Origin: Phytohabitans sp036906915 | Lineage (GTDB): Bacteria > Actinomycetota > Actinomycetes > Mycobacteriales > Micromonosporaceae | Assembly: GCF_036906915.1 (NCBI RefSeq) | Contig: NZ_JBAKHX010000038.1 | Coordinates: forward strand, 1 to 64,000 | Direction of reading: 5' to 3' | Length of the DNA: 64,000 nucleotides | Shown: piece by piece, positions 42,494 to 51,893 of the stretch | Numbering within the stretch: position 1 is the stretch's first letter | Layout: every line of letters begins with the position of its first letter | Position numbers and translations under genes: made by a program | The notes under the pieces: model-generated | What the model saw: only the letters and a program-made list of their open reading frames with translations | What the model was told of the DNA's origin: nothing | Databases searched by the model: none

Positions 42494-45429
42494 GCAGACC
42501 CACGAGGGCGCAGGGCCGGCTGGCGCGGTACGGCTTCGGGGCGCGCGCCGACGGCCTGCTCGGGCCGGGCGGGCTCGGGCTGTGGGACGTGACCGTCCAG
42601 GAGCCGGCCGGCGAGGTGGCGGCCGACCTGCTGACCGCGCTGTCCCGGGCGGCCGATCCGGATCTGGCACTGCGCCAACTGCACAGGCTGGCCGAGGCCG
42701 AGCGGCGGAGCGGGCCCATGCGGGTGCTGGACGCGCTGGCGGGCGACGCGGGCCTGCGGCGGCGGCTCGTCGCGGTGCTGGGTGCCTCGTCCGCGCTGGG
42801 CGACCACCTGGTGGCAAACCCGGACCAGTGGAGCGCGCTGGTGACCGAAAAGGACGGCGTCGCACCGAACGCCGACGGTGTGCTCACAGTGGACGATCCC
42901 ACGGTTCCCGCGCTTCGCCGCGCGTACCGGCTGGCGCTGTTGCGGATCGCGGCGGCCGACCTGACCGGCGGACGCGCCCTGGAGCAGACCATGGAGGCGC
43001 TGTCGGCCCTGGCCGACGCGACGCTCGCGGCGGCGTACGACATCGCGGCGCACGAGGCCGGCGCCACGCCGCGGCTTGCCGTCGTAGCGATGGGCAAGTG
43101 CGGCGGCAACGAGCTCAACTACGTGTCCGATGTGGACGTAATCTTCGTGGCGGCGGCCGACGACGATCTCACGGCGGGCACCACGATCGCGGCGCGCCTC
43201 ATCGACATCTGCCGGCAGGTGGCGTGGCCGGTCGACGCGGCGCTGCGCCCCGAAGGCAGCCGCGGCCCGCTGGTGCGCACGCTGGCCAGCCACCTGGCGT
43301 ACTACCGGCGCTGGGCGCGTACGTGGGAGTTCCAGGCGCTGCTGAAGGCGCGGCCGGCGGCCGGCGACACCGCGCTCGCACAGGAGTGGATCGACCAGCT
43401 CGCGCCGCTGGTGTGGCACGCGGCCGAGCGTCCCGAGGCGGTCGACGACGTGCGCGCGATGCGGCGCCGCATCATCGACAACGTGCCGGCCCGCGAGCTG
43501 GACCGGGAGATCAAGCGAGGGCCGGGCGGGCTGCGCGACATCGAGTTCGCCGTGCAGCTGCTCCAGCTGGTGCACGGCCGGATCGACGAGTCGCTGCGCA
43601 CACCGGGCACGCTGCCGGGGCTGCGGGCGCTCGTCGCGGGCGGCTACGTCGGTCGCGCGGACGGGGAGGCGCTGCTGCGCGGGTACCGCTTCCTGCGCAA
43701 CGTCGAGCACCGGCTCCAGCTTCAGGCGCTGCGGCGTACGCACACCGTGCCGACGGACCCGGACGCCGTGCGCTGGCTCGCCCGCGCGCTCGGCTACACG
43801 GGCACCCCGGACCGCGACGCCGTCGAGGCGTTCCGAGCCGACTGGGTCGCCCACGCCGCCGAGGTACGCCGGCTGCACGCGAAGCTGCTCTATAGGCCGC
43901 TGCTGGAGGCGGTGGCCCGGGTGCCGGCCGAGTCGTTGCGGATGGTGCCCGAGTCGGCGCGGCGGCGCCTGCAGGTGCTGGGGTTCCGCGATCCGGGCAC
44001 CGCGCTGCGGCACCTGGAGGTGCTCACAGGCGGGGTGTCGCGCACCGCCTCGATCCAGCGCACGCTGCTGCCGGTGCTGCTGGAGGAGTTCGCCGACGCG
44101 CCCGAGCCCGACCTCGGGCTGCTCAGCTACCGCAAGGTCTCGGAGAAGCTGGGCAGCACCCCCTGGTACCTGCGGCTGCTGCGCGACGAGGGCCCGGTGG
44201 CGCTACGGCTCGCGCGGGCGCTGGGGCTGTCCCGGTACGTGACCGACCTGCTGGTGCGCGACCCGGAGGCGCTGCGCCTGCTCGCGGACGACGCCGAGCT
44301 CACCCCGCGTCCGGTCGAGGTGCTGCGGGAGGGGTTCGCCGCCGCGGCCGACCGGCACGCCGAGCCCGCGCAGGCGATCGGGGCCCTGCGGGCACTGCGC
44401 CGCCGGGAGCTGTTTCGCCTCGCCAGCGCCGACGTGCTGAGCCGCGCCGGCACGCTCGCCCCGCCCGAGCCGCTCGACGTGGTCGGCGTCGGCACCGCCC
44501 TGTCGGCGGTCACCGACGCGACCCTCGCCGCCGCACTGCGGGTGGCGACCGCGGCGCAGCCGCCGATGCCCGGCCTGCGGTTCGCGGTGATCGGCATGGG
44601 CAGGCTGGGTGGGTACGAGATGAGCTACCCGTCCGACGCCGACGTGCTCTTCGTGTACGAGCCGCCGACCGGCACACCCGACGACGGGGCGAGCGGGGCG
44701 GCGCACGCGATTGCTGAGGAGATGCGCCGGTTGCTGGGCGCCCCCGCGCCCGACCCGCCGTTGGGCGTCGACGCCGACCTGCGTCCCGAGGGCCGGCAAG
44801 GGCCGCTCGTGCGGAGCCTGGCGGCCTACGAGCAGTACTACGCGCGCTGGTCGAAGGTGTGGGAGGCGCAGGCGCTGCTACGCGCCCGATTCGTGTGCGG
44901 AGATCAGCTGCTGGGTGCCCGGTTCGAGGCGCTGGCCGACCGGGTGCGGTACCCGGAGGGCGGGCTGAGCCGGGAGCAGATCATCGAGATCCGCCGCATC
45001 AAGGCCCGGGTCGAGACCGAGCGGCTGCCGCGCGGCGCCGACCCGGCCACGCATGCCAAGCTGGGCCGGGGCGGGCTTGCCGACGTCGAGTGGGCGGTGC
45101 AGCTCACCCAGTTGCGGCACGCCCAGCGGGTGCCGATGCTGCGGCGCACCCGCACGCTCGACGCGCTGGTGGCGGCGCGCGACGCCGGGCTGGTGGCGCC
45201 CGCCGACGCGTCGGCGATGGCGGCCGGGTGGACGCTGGCCGCGCGCGTGCGCAACGCTCTCACGCTGGTCCGCGGCCGCCCGACAGACCAGCTCCCGAGA
45301 CATGGCGTTGACCTGGCCGGCGTGGTGAGACTCCTGAACGCCGGCGACGGCGGCGCCTTCCTCGACCACTACCTACGCACGACCCGCCGCTCCAGAGCCG
45401 CTGTAGAACGCGTTCTCAGCTCTTCCTAG
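42490..45429 (+). CDS. glnE: bifunctional glutamine synthetase adenylyltransferase/adenylyl-removing enzyme
   Basis: 979 aa with the two nucleotidyltransferase domains of GlnE. The N-terminal domain has MGKCGGNELNYVSDVDVIFV near residue 200 and KRGPGGLRDIEFAVQLLQLVHG. The C-terminal domain has GMGRLGGYEMSYPSDADVLFVYE near residue 705 and KLGRGGLADVEWAVQLTQLRHA. The GxxDxD metal sites are intact in both. It adds and removes AMP on the tyrosine of GlnA1, encoded 4.4 kb downstream, in response to nitrogen state. The GTG is coupled to a mini-ORF. It converges with the next gene, ten bases between stops; AGGCG-ACG-CGCCT there may be a small terminator. Confidence 0.95.
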   Translation: MSRPTRAQGRLARYGFGARADGLLGPGGLGLWDVTVQEPAGEVAADLLTALSRAADPDLALRQLHRLAEAERRSGPMRVLDALAGDAGLRRRLVAVLGASSALGDHLVANPDQWSALVTEKDGVAPNADGVLTVDDPTVPALRRAYRLALLRIAAADLTGGRALEQTMEALSALADATLAAAYDIAAHEAGATPRLAVVAMGKCGGNELNYVSDVDVIFVAAADDDLTAGTTIAARLIDICRQVAWPVDAALRPEGSRGPLVRTLASHLAYYRRWARTWEFQALLKARPAAGDTALAQEWIDQLAPLVWHAAERPEAVDDVRAMRRRIIDNVPARELDREIKRGPGGLRDIEFAVQLLQLVHGRIDESLRTPGTLPGLRALVAGGYVGRADGEALLRGYRFLRNVEHRLQLQALRRTHTVPTDPDAVRWLARALGYTGTPDRDAVEAFRADWVAHAAEVRRLHAKLLYRPLLEAVARVPAESLRMVPESARRRLQVLGFRDPGTALRHLEVLTGGVSRTASIQRTLLPVLLEEFADAPEPDLGLLSYRKVSEKLGSTPWYLRLLRDEGPVALRLARALGLSRYVTDLLVRDPEALRLLADDAELTPRPVEVLREGFAAAADRHAEPAQAIGALRALRRRELFRLASADVLSRAGTLAPPEPLDVVGVGTALSAVTDATLAAALRVATAAQPPMPGLRFAVIGMGRLGGYEMSYPSDADVLFVYEPPTGTPDDGASGAAHAIAEEMRRLLGAPAPDPPLGVDADLRPEGRQGPLVRSLAAYEQYYARWSKVWEAQALLRARFVCGDQLLGARFEALADRVRYPEGGLSREQIIEIRRIKARVETERLPRGADPATHAKLGRGGLADVEWAVQLTQLRHAQRVPMLRRTRTLDALVAARDAGLVAPADASAMAAGWTLAARVRNALTLVRGRPTDQLPRHGVDLAGVVRLLNAGDGGAFLDHYLRTTRRSRAAVERVLSSS

Positions 45430-45439
45430 GCGACGCGCC

Positions 45440-47035
45440 TCAGGGTATGAGCGAGCTCTTCAAGGCATAGCGCCCAGGCCGCGGCACCGTCACGACGAGC
45501 CAGTCGCCATCAGGAGCCAGGCGGGCGCTACCGGTCACGGTGAGCCAGCGGCTGTGGCGAATCTTGACGGGTATGTCGCCCGATACTAGAGCGTCGAAGG
45601 TCAGGCTCGCGGCGTCGTGGGACACGAGGGTCGCGGGCATGGCGACCAAGGGGACCGGGCTGGGGACCTCGTAGAGCCGCCAGTGTTCATTGCTCCAGAC
45701 CTCCGTCAGGGTGGATCTGACCAGGGCGGCCTCGGCTCGGCCCACCCAGGAGAGCTGAGCGTCGGGTACCGCCACGTAGGTCACCGCGTTGTCGGCGAGC
45801 CAGGCGCGGTACGCGGGCTCGGTCAGCGCCACCCCGGTGCCGGGCGCGCCCGGCACGGTCTCGAAGAAGAGCGGGTTGCGCGCGATGTCGACCTGGCGCA
45901 TCCAGCCCCGCGCGAGCGCGAAGCCCTCCATGTACGCCGCCTCCCAGTAGTCGCGGGTCGGCGGCACCTCGATACGGCCCGCGGGGCGGCGGGCGCGCAG
46001 CTCTGCGAGCAGGGGCGCGAAGTACTCCCGGTCGCTGGTCGGGTTGCCCGCGTCCCGCAGGTCCGCCCAGACGACCGGCGGTTGCCACCAGTACCCGATC
46101 GTCAGGACCGCGACGAGCCCGGCGGCCGCCCAGCGCGGCCGGATGCGGTGGGGGATGCGCACCCGCGCGGTGATCCTGGGTGTGCGGGCGCCGGCCGGCG
46201 GGCGGGGCAGGCGGGCGCACGCCGCGAGCACCGGGAGCGCGAACATCGTGACCAGCCGCGTGGCGTTCAGGCCGACGGGCGTGTGCACGAGCGCGGCGAG
46301 CAGCACGCCCGCCGCCGAGAGCAGGGCACCCGCGCGCACCGGGCGGTACCCGACGAGGAGCGCCACTGCCAGGCTGGTCACGACCGCGTGGATCGTGTCG
46401 GTGCGGCTGATGTTCATCCAGCCGCCCTCGCCGAACAGCAGCGACGTGACCGCGAGCGGGACGGCCGCGCCCGCCGCCAGTACGGCGCCGTCGCGGCGCC
46501 TGCTCAGCAGGAGGGCGACGCCGGCGAGGCCGGTGAAGAGGCCAGCGACGGGGCTGGTGGCGGCGGCGAGCAGGGCTCCCGCGGCGGCGCCGCCGTACCG
46601 CAACCACGCGAGCCGGCCAGCAGGCGGCACTGTGAGCGCCGCAAGCGCGCTCAGGGCGAACGCGACGCCCAGCGCGTAGGTGACGCGGCCGGAGACCAGG
46701 TTGCCGGCGATGCAGACCGCGCCCACCAGCCCGCCGAGCAGAGGGCGCCGCACGCCGGTGCGGAAGAGCAGCGCGGCGAACGCGACCGCCGACCCCACGA
46801 GCGACAGCGCGCCGGTCACCCGAACGCCGATCAGCGCCATCACCGCCGGCGAAACCAGGCTGTATCCGAACTGGTTGGTGCCGCCGTACCAGCGCAGGTC
46901 GATAGGGGTCAGGCCGTGCGCGGCGAAGAAGTCCGCCCGGGCCACCTGGGCGGAGAGGTCGGAACCCATGATGGGAAGGGCGAGATATACGCCCGCGAGC
47001 AGAACGGCGAAGAGGCCCACGACACGCACGCGCAC
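45440..47035 (-). CDS. polytopic membrane protein, possibly GT-C glycosyltransferase
   Basis: 531 aa. Roughly ten hydrophobic segments fill residues 1-330, then a soluble C-terminal domain (PPTRDYWEAAYMEGFALARGWMRQVDIARNPLFFE ... YRAWLADNAVTYVAVPDAQLSW ... WRLYEVPSPVPLV). An acidic motif MGSDLSAQVARADFF follows the first segment, where GT-C enzymes carry a catalytic Asp. The WRLYEV ending is common in GT-C-like proteins. Divergent from a GT87 gene, which supports a cell-envelope polysaccharide role; the donor and acceptor are unknown. A later GTG at 47029 would be leaderless behind TACCGT. Confidence 0.75.
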   Translation of the reverse strand: MRVRVVGLFAVLLAGVYLALPIMGSDLSAQVARADFFAAHGLTPIDLRWYGGTNQFGYSLVSPAVMALIGVRVTGALSLVGSAVAFAALLFRTGVRRPLLGGLVGAVCIAGNLVSGRVTYALGVAFALSALAALTVPPAGRLAWLRYGGAAAGALLAAATSPVAGLFTGLAGVALLLSRRRDGAVLAAGAAVPLAVTSLLFGEGGWMNISRTDTIHAVVTSLAVALLVGYRPVRAGALLSAAGVLLAALVHTPVGLNATRLVTMFALPVLAACARLPRPPAGARTPRITARVRIPHRIRPRWAAAGLVAVLTIGYWWQPPVVWADLRDAGNPTSDREYFAPLLAELRARRPAGRIEVPPTRDYWEAAYMEGFALARGWMRQVDIARNPLFFETVPGAPGTGVALTEPAYRAWLADNAVTYVAVPDAQLSWVGRAEAALVRSTLTEVWSNEHWRLYEVPSPVPLVAMPATLVSHDAASLTFDALVSGDIPVKIRHSRWLTVTGSARLAPDGDWLVVTVPRPGRYALKSSLIP

Positions 47036-47049
47036 ACGGTACTGGCAGC

Positions 47050-48237
47050 ATGGTGACCGTGCGCAGGAACCTCACCGTCGTCGTGGCTCTGGCCCTCGCG
47101 GTGACGGTGTTCCTCTATTTCACGATGATTCGCCACGGGTTCTTCGACCTGCAGGTCTACTACGGCGCGGTGAACTACTGGGTGCACGACGGTGGTGAGA
47201 TCTACGACTGGCTCAAGCTAAACAGCCGGTACGGGTTCACCTATCCGCCGTTCGCGGCGCTGGCGATGCTGCCGATGGCGTACGTGTCGTGGCCGCTGGC
47301 CATGGTGATCAGCGTGCTCGCGGCCGTGGTCACGAGCGGGCTGCTGCTGTGGTGGCTGGTCGACTCGATCGCCCGCCGGGAGGGCTGGACCCGCTGGTAC
47401 GCGTTCGCGATCGCGGTGTGCCTGGCCGCCGCCTTCGAGCCGATGCGCGAGACGGTCACGTTCGGGCAGGTCAACACGCTGCTGCTCTTCCTGGTGGCCG
47501 CTGACCTGCTGTGGTTGGTGGCGCGCGACAGCCGCTGGGCGGGTGTGGGGGTGGGGCTCGCGACCGCGATCAAGCTGACGCCGGGCATCTTCATCGTGTA
47601 CCTGCTGATCACCGGGCGGTGGCGCGCGGCGCTCACCGCGAGCGGCACGGCGGCGGGCGTGACGGTACTGGCGGCCGCGGTGGCGCCGGACTCGTCGCGC
47701 GAGTTCTGGACTCAGGCGCTGTGGAACACCGACCGGATCGGCTCGCTGTCGTTCGTGTCGAACCAGTCGTTGCAGGGCGTCGTGGCGCGGCTCGACCCGA
47801 CGCATCCGAGCCGGGCGCTATGGCTCGTGCTGGTGCTGCTCACGCTGGCGGTGTGGGCGTGGCGGGTGCGGGGCGCCGACGCGAAGACGGGTCTGGCTTT
47901 GACCGGCGTCGTGGGGGCCCTCATCAGCCCGGTCACCTGGGTGCACCACCTGGTGTGGCTGCTGCCGGCGCTGATCGTGCTGTTCGACCGGGCGCTCGCC
48001 GCCAGGGACAGGCGCAGGTTGGGCTTCGCTATTTTCGCGTATGGGCTTCTTATTAGCCGCTTTGTCTGGATTTGGGAGCGCGGCTCGGGTGGGGTGATCG
48101 GTTTCCTGGGCAGCAATGCGTACGTCTGGGTGAGCATCGCCTTACTGTTTGTCGTGCCCGCCCGCGATCCGGTGGAGCCGCCGCTTTCCGATTGGTCCTC
48201 CGCCAGCGGGCAGCGCGAGCGCATTGTGAAGGCATGA
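47050..48237 (+). CDS. GT87 family mannosyltransferase-like membrane protein
   Basis: 395 aa with about ten membrane segments. After the first is FFDLQVYYGAVNYWVHDGGEIYDW; the Asp in the DxxVYY motif is the catalytic residue of polyprenol-phosphomannose-dependent alpha-1,2-mannosyltransferases (PimE, Rv2181 type). FTYPPFAALAMLPM, FGQVNTLLLFLVAADL, ATAIKLTPGIFIVYLLITGRWR and SPVTWVHHLVWLLPALIVL are also typical. It probably adds mannose to phosphatidylinositol mannosides or a lipoglycan on the outer face of the membrane. Its stop codon overlaps the start of the PLP-enzyme gene (ATGA). Confidence 0.88.
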   Translation: MVTVRRNLTVVVALALAVTVFLYFTMIRHGFFDLQVYYGAVNYWVHDGGEIYDWLKLNSRYGFTYPPFAALAMLPMAYVSWPLAMVISVLAAVVTSGLLLWWLVDSIARREGWTRWYAFAIAVCLAAAFEPMRETVTFGQVNTLLLFLVAADLLWLVARDSRWAGVGVGLATAIKLTPGIFIVYLLITGRWRAALTASGTAAGVTVLAAAVAPDSSREFWTQALWNTDRIGSLSFVSNQSLQGVVARLDPTHPSRALWLVLVLLTLAVWAWRVRGADAKTGLALTGVVGALISPVTWVHHLVWLLPALIVLFDRALAARDRRRLGFAIFAYGLLISRFVWIWERGSGGVIGFLGSNAYVWVSIALLFVVPARDPVEPPLSDWSSASGQRERIVKA

Positions 48238-49655
48238 GTGATCCGCTGCTGGATACCGAGACCGACGTCGTGCTGCACGAGGTCTACGCCGCCGCGACGC
48301 CGTACCTGGAGGCGCTGACCGACCGGCCGGTGCACGACCCCGCCACCGCGCCGCTGCTCGCGAACCTGTCCGGAGACCTGCCGGACAAGGGGGAGGGCTC
48401 AGCCGCCGCCGTACGCAGGCTGCTTCGCATCGGCACAGCCACCGCCACGAACTCGGCCGGTCCCCGCTTCTACCACTTCGTGATCGGCGGTTCGACGCCT
48501 GCCGCGCTGGCCGGCGACTGGATCGCGTCGATGCTCGACCAGAACGCCGCCTTCCGCGCGTCGTCCGCGTTCGCCACCGAGGTGGAGACGGTGGCGCTGC
48601 GCTGGCTGCGCGAGCTGTTCGGGCTGCCCGAGGGGTACGGGGGAGCGCTGGTGGCGAGCGCGACGTTCGCGAACTTCACCAGCCTCGCCGCGGCCACCCA
48701 CTGGTGGGGCGAGCGGCACGGCGGCGACGTGGCGGCCGATGGCATCGCCGGGTTGCCCCGGATGCCGGTGCTCTCCGGCGGGTACCTGCATCCGAGTGCC
48801 CGGAAGGCGCTGCAGATGCTCGGGCACGGCGGGCAGAGCGTCGAGGTGTACGCCCGGGATGCCGTGGGCCGGGTGGACGTGGGCGCGATCGAGCGCCGCC
48901 TCGCGGCGTACGGTGGGCCTGCGGTGATCATCGGAAACGCGGGTGAGGTGAACGCCGGTGACTTCGACCCGGTCGACGAGCTCGCTGACCTCGCCGAGCG
49001 GTACGGCGCCTGGCTGCACGTGGACGGGGCGTTCGGGATCTTCGCGGCGCTGTCACCACGCTCGGCGGGGCTGGTGCGCGGCGTCGAGCGGGCCGACTCC
49101 ATCGCCTGCGACGCCCACAAGTGGCTCAACGTGCCCTACGAGAGTGGGTTTGCGTTCCTGCGGGACCCGGCGCGGCTGGGCAAGGCGTTCGGGATGCCGG
49201 GTGCGGCGTACCTGCCAGGGCCGGACGACCCAGGTGGCGGGTACGCGATGCTCGGGCCGGAGTCGTCGCGTCGCGCCCGGTCGCTGCCCATCTGGGCCAC
49301 GCTCGCGGCGTACGGGCGGGCTGGGTACCAGGCGATGGTGGAGCGCCACCTCGACCTGGCCCAGCGCCTCGCCGGCCTGGTCGACGAGGCGCCCGACCTG
49401 GAACGCCTCGCCGACGTGCCGCTGTGCATCGTGTGCTTCCGTGCCCGCCCGCCGGGCGTACCGGACGCGGCCCTCGACGGCCTGAACAAGCGGCTCGGCG
49501 AGGCGCTGATCGCCGATGGCCGCGTCTTCGCCGGCACCACCGTGTACGGCGGCCGGGTGGCGTTGCGCCCCGCGATCGTCAACTGGCGCACCACCGAGCA
49601 AGACATCGACGAGTTCGTGGCCGTCGTCCGGGGCCTCCTCGCAACGCTGACCTAG
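48234..49655 (+). CDS. PLP-dependent group II decarboxylase family protein
   Basis: 473 aa. PLP is bound through Lys in SIACDAHKWLNVPYESG near residue 300. FGLPEGYGGALVASATFANFTSLAAATHWW, GNAGEVNAGDFDPVDELADLAERYGAWLHVDGAFG (phosphate and pyridine-nitrogen Asp) and the C-terminal RPAIVNWRTTEQDIDEFV fit the aromatic-L-amino-acid/glutamate decarboxylase family. Many actinobacterial members are annotated aspartate aminotransferase family without proof. The amino-acid substrate is unknown. Overlap with GT87 is probably positional; no functional link is evident. A strong bidirectional terminator follows. Confidence 0.88.
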   Translation: MSDPLLDTETDVVLHEVYAAATPYLEALTDRPVHDPATAPLLANLSGDLPDKGEGSAAAVRRLLRIGTATATNSAGPRFYHFVIGGSTPAALAGDWIASMLDQNAAFRASSAFATEVETVALRWLRELFGLPEGYGGALVASATFANFTSLAAATHWWGERHGGDVAADGIAGLPRMPVLSGGYLHPSARKALQMLGHGGQSVEVYARDAVGRVDVGAIERRLAAYGGPAVIIGNAGEVNAGDFDPVDELADLAERYGAWLHVDGAFGIFAALSPRSAGLVRGVERADSIACDAHKWLNVPYESGFAFLRDPARLGKAFGMPGAAYLPGPDDPGGGYAMLGPESSRRARSLPIWATLAAYGRAGYQAMVERHLDLAQRLAGLVDEAPDLERLADVPLCIVCFRARPPGVPDAALDGLNKRLGEALIADGRVFAGTTVYGGRVALRPAIVNWRTTEQDIDEFVAVVRGLLATLT

Positions 49656-49754
49656 GCGTGTGCTCCGAGGAACGTAGGACCATGGTCCGGTCCTGGGTGC
49701 TCATCGCGCGACCCCGCCCCCACGGACCGTTGCCGAATCATGAGCCACGCAAAC

Positions 49755-49790
49755 GTGAGGGCCGGTGCACCGAAGTGCACCGGCCCTCAC
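49755..49790. terminator. bidirectional hairpin terminator before glnA1 end
   Basis: GTGAGGGCCGGTGCAC-CGAA-GTGCACCGGCCCTCAC: a perfect 16-bp stem closed by a CGAA tetraloop. It lies between the converging PLP-enzyme and glnA1 genes. There is no T-run. Confidence 0.82.
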
Positions 49791-49828
49791 GACCCGGACT
49801 CGAACGCAGTCTCAGACGTCGTAGGCAG

Positions 49829-51253
49829 TTATACGTCGTAATACATGGCGAACTCGTGCGGGGTCGGCCGCAGGCGGACCGGGTCGACCTCGTTCTCACG
49901 CTTGTACGAGATCCAGGTCTCGATCAGGTCGGGCGTGAACACGCCGCCCTCGAGCAGGAAGTCGTGGTCGGTCTCCAGCTTGTCGAGCACCTCGGGCAGC
50001 GAACCCGGCACCTGCTTGACGTTGCCCCACTCCTCCGGAGGCAGGTCGTACAGGTCCTTGTCGATCGGCTCCGGCGGCTCGATCTTGCTCTTGATGCCGT
50101 CGATGCCGGCCATCATCATCGCCGAGAAGGCGAGGTACGGGTTGCTCGACGGGTCGGGCACCCGGAACTCGACGCGCTTGGCCTTGGCGTTGCTGCCCGT
50201 CACCGGGATGCGGGTGCAGGCGGAGCGGTTGCGCTGCGAGTAGACCAGGTTGACCGGAGCCTCGAAGCCCGGCACCAGCCGGCGGTAGGAGTTGATCGTC
50301 GGGTTGGTGAACGCCAGCAGCGACGGCGCGTGGTGCAGGAGGCCGCCGATGTACCACCGGGCCGTGTCGGAGAGGCCGGCGTAGCCGGTCTCGTCGTAGA
50401 ACAGCGGCTCGCCGTTCAGCCACAGGCTCTGGTGGGTGTGCATGCCGGAGCCGTTGTCACCGAAGAGCGGCTTGGGCATGAACGTCGCGGTCTTGCCAGC
50501 GTGCCAGGCGGTGTTCTTCACGATGTACTTGAACAGCTGGAGCTGGTCGCCAGCGTGCAGCAGCGTGGAGAACTTGTAGTTGATCTCGGCCTGGCCGGCG
50601 GTGCCGACCTCGTGGTGCGCCCGCTCGACCGTGAAGCCCACCTTCAGCAGGTTGGTCACGACGTCATCGCGCAGGTCGGCGTAGTGGTCCTGCGGCGGCA
50701 CCGGGAAGTAGCCGGACTTGTAGGCGGTCTTGTAACCGCGGTTGCCGCCCGGCTCGTCGGTGCCCGTGTTCCACGCGCCCTCGATCGAGTCGATGTAGTA
50801 GTACGCGGCGTTGGCGCTGGTGTCGTGCCGGATCGAGTCGAAGATGTAGAACTCCGCCTCGGCGCCGAAGTAGGCGGTGTCGGCGATGCCGCTGGAGGCC
50901 AGGTAGGCCTCGGCCTTCTTGGCGACGTTGCGCGGGTCACGCGAGTAGGCCTCGCGGGTGAACGGGTCGTGGATGAAGAAGTTCAACGCCAGGGTCTTCT
51001 GCGCCCGGAACGGGTCGATGAAGGCGCTGGCGACGTCCGGCAGCAGCAGCATGTCGGACTCGTGGATCTGCTGGAAGCCCCGGATCGACGAGCCGTCAAA
51101 GGCGAGACCGTCCGTAAAAATGCTCTCGTCGACCGACTCGACCGGGGTGTTGAAGTGCTGCATGACACCCGGCAGGTCACAGAACCGTACGTCGACGAAC
51201 TTCACGCCCTCGTCTTTGAGGTACCGAAGGAGTTCCTCGGGATTGGCGAACAA
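49829..51253 (-). CDS. glnA: glutamine synthetase type I (adenylylatable)
   Basis: 474 aa, the main GSI-beta enzyme. Conserved parts: VKFVDVRFCDLPGVMQHF, AFDGSSIRGFQQIHESDM, GAEAEFYIFD, VGTAGQAEINYKFSTLLHAGD, FMPKPLFGDNGSGMHTHQSL, NPTINSYRRLVPGFEAP and RVEFRVPDPSSNPYLAF. The adenylylation tyrosine is present in KDLYDLPPEE near residue 398, so GlnE can modify it. The TTG at 51253 is favoured as start: the Shine-Dalgarno AGGAGG is five bases before it but only two before the alternative GTG at 51256, and relatives begin MFANPEELL. A GlnR-type box lies about 105 bases upstream. Confidence 0.95.
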   Translation of the reverse strand: MFANPEELLRYLKDEGVKFVDVRFCDLPGVMQHFNTPVESVDESIFTDGLAFDGSSIRGFQQIHESDMLLLPDVASAFIDPFRAQKTLALNFFIHDPFTREAYSRDPRNVAKKAEAYLASSGIADTAYFGAEAEFYIFDSIRHDTSANAAYYYIDSIEGAWNTGTDEPGGNRGYKTAYKSGYFPVPPQDHYADLRDDVVTNLLKVGFTVERAHHEVGTAGQAEINYKFSTLLHAGDQLQLFKYIVKNTAWHAGKTATFMPKPLFGDNGSGMHTHQSLWLNGEPLFYDETGYAGLSDTARWYIGGLLHHAPSLLAFTNPTINSYRRLVPGFEAPVNLVYSQRNRSACTRIPVTGSNAKAKRVEFRVPDPSSNPYLAFSAMMMAGIDGIKSKIEPPEPIDKDLYDLPPEEWGNVKQVPGSLPEVLDKLETDHDFLLEGGVFTPDLIETWISYKRENEVDPVRLRPTPHEFAMYYDV

Positions 51254-51335
51254 CACGTCCTCCTGGCACGTCGCTGAGCTAAATGGCGGCATGGCCGCTG
51301 GTATGGCTGGCTGGTCGCGACGGTATGGCTGTGCC

Positions 51336-51373
51336 GTTGCCCGGCCATGTCTCCATTGTTTCCGCCGTGTTAC
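51336..51373 (-). promoter_or_regulatory. GlnR box upstream of glnA
   Basis: Read on the glnA strand: GTAAC-N6-GAAAC (51373 to 51358), then N6 and the weaker half-sites GACAT and GCAAC at the same spacing down to 51336. This gives the four-part a-b-a-b layout of actinobacterial GlnR sites. The first pair is a perfect consensus match. Confidence 0.68.
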
Positions 51374-51491
51374 GTCACGTCAGAACCCGCACGTCCTCAC
51401 CAGTGCATCCGAGGGGACCATACACCCGCGCGGTCTCTCTGTGACCGGTCGCTTTCGGTACGTCCCGAACTGCGGACTACGCTCGCTCGAC

Positions 51492-51893
51492 ATGGCCACC
51501 GAACCGGTTTCCCCGCCTTCCGCACCGGCCGGCAGATTCGAGCCGCCGAGCCTCGCGAAGCGGTTCGGCGCGCTCGTGATCGACTGGGTGCTCTGCCTGC
51601 TGGTGTCCAATTTCTTCGGCGACCCACTACGCGACGGATGGCCACCGGTGGCCGTGTTGATCGCCGAGTACGGGTTCTTCATCGGCCTCTTCGCGCAGAC
51701 ACCCGGAATGGCGATCACCAAACTGCGGTGCGTCTCGTTCTCCGACGGCGGGCGGATCGGCGTCGTGCGCGCTCTGGTGCGCGGCGTGCTGCTGAGCCTC
51801 GTGGTGCCGGCGCTCATCATGGATCCCAACCGGCGCGGGCTGCACGACAAGGCGGCCGGCTCGGTCGTCGTGGACGCTCAGCCCAGGTCGTAG
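51492..51893 (+). CDS. RDD family membrane protein
   Basis: 133 aa. RDD signature: the conserved Arg/Asp in LAKRFGALVIDWVLCLLVSNFF, then a second membrane segment (VAVLIAEYGFFIGLF), QTPGMAITKLRCVSFSDGGRIG and VLLSLVVPALIMDPNRRGLHDKAAGSVVV with the second Asp/His group. Unknown function; counterpart of Rv2219A beside glnA1. TACGCT lies eight bases before the ATG, so probably leaderless. Its last 16 bp overlap the end of the converging amidohydrolase gene. Confidence 0.88.
   Translation: MATEPVSPPSAPAGRFEPPSLAKRFGALVIDWVLCLLVSNFFGDPLRDGWPPVAVLIAEYGFFIGLFAQTPGMAITKLRCVSFSDGGRIGVVRALVRGVLLSLVVPALIMDPNRRGLHDKAAGSVVVDAQPRS

Noticed and set aside
45430..45439. Strong terminator between glnE and the converging membrane protein gene
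   Set aside because: Only a 5-bp AGGCG/CGCCT stem with a three-base loop is present, too weak to call separately.
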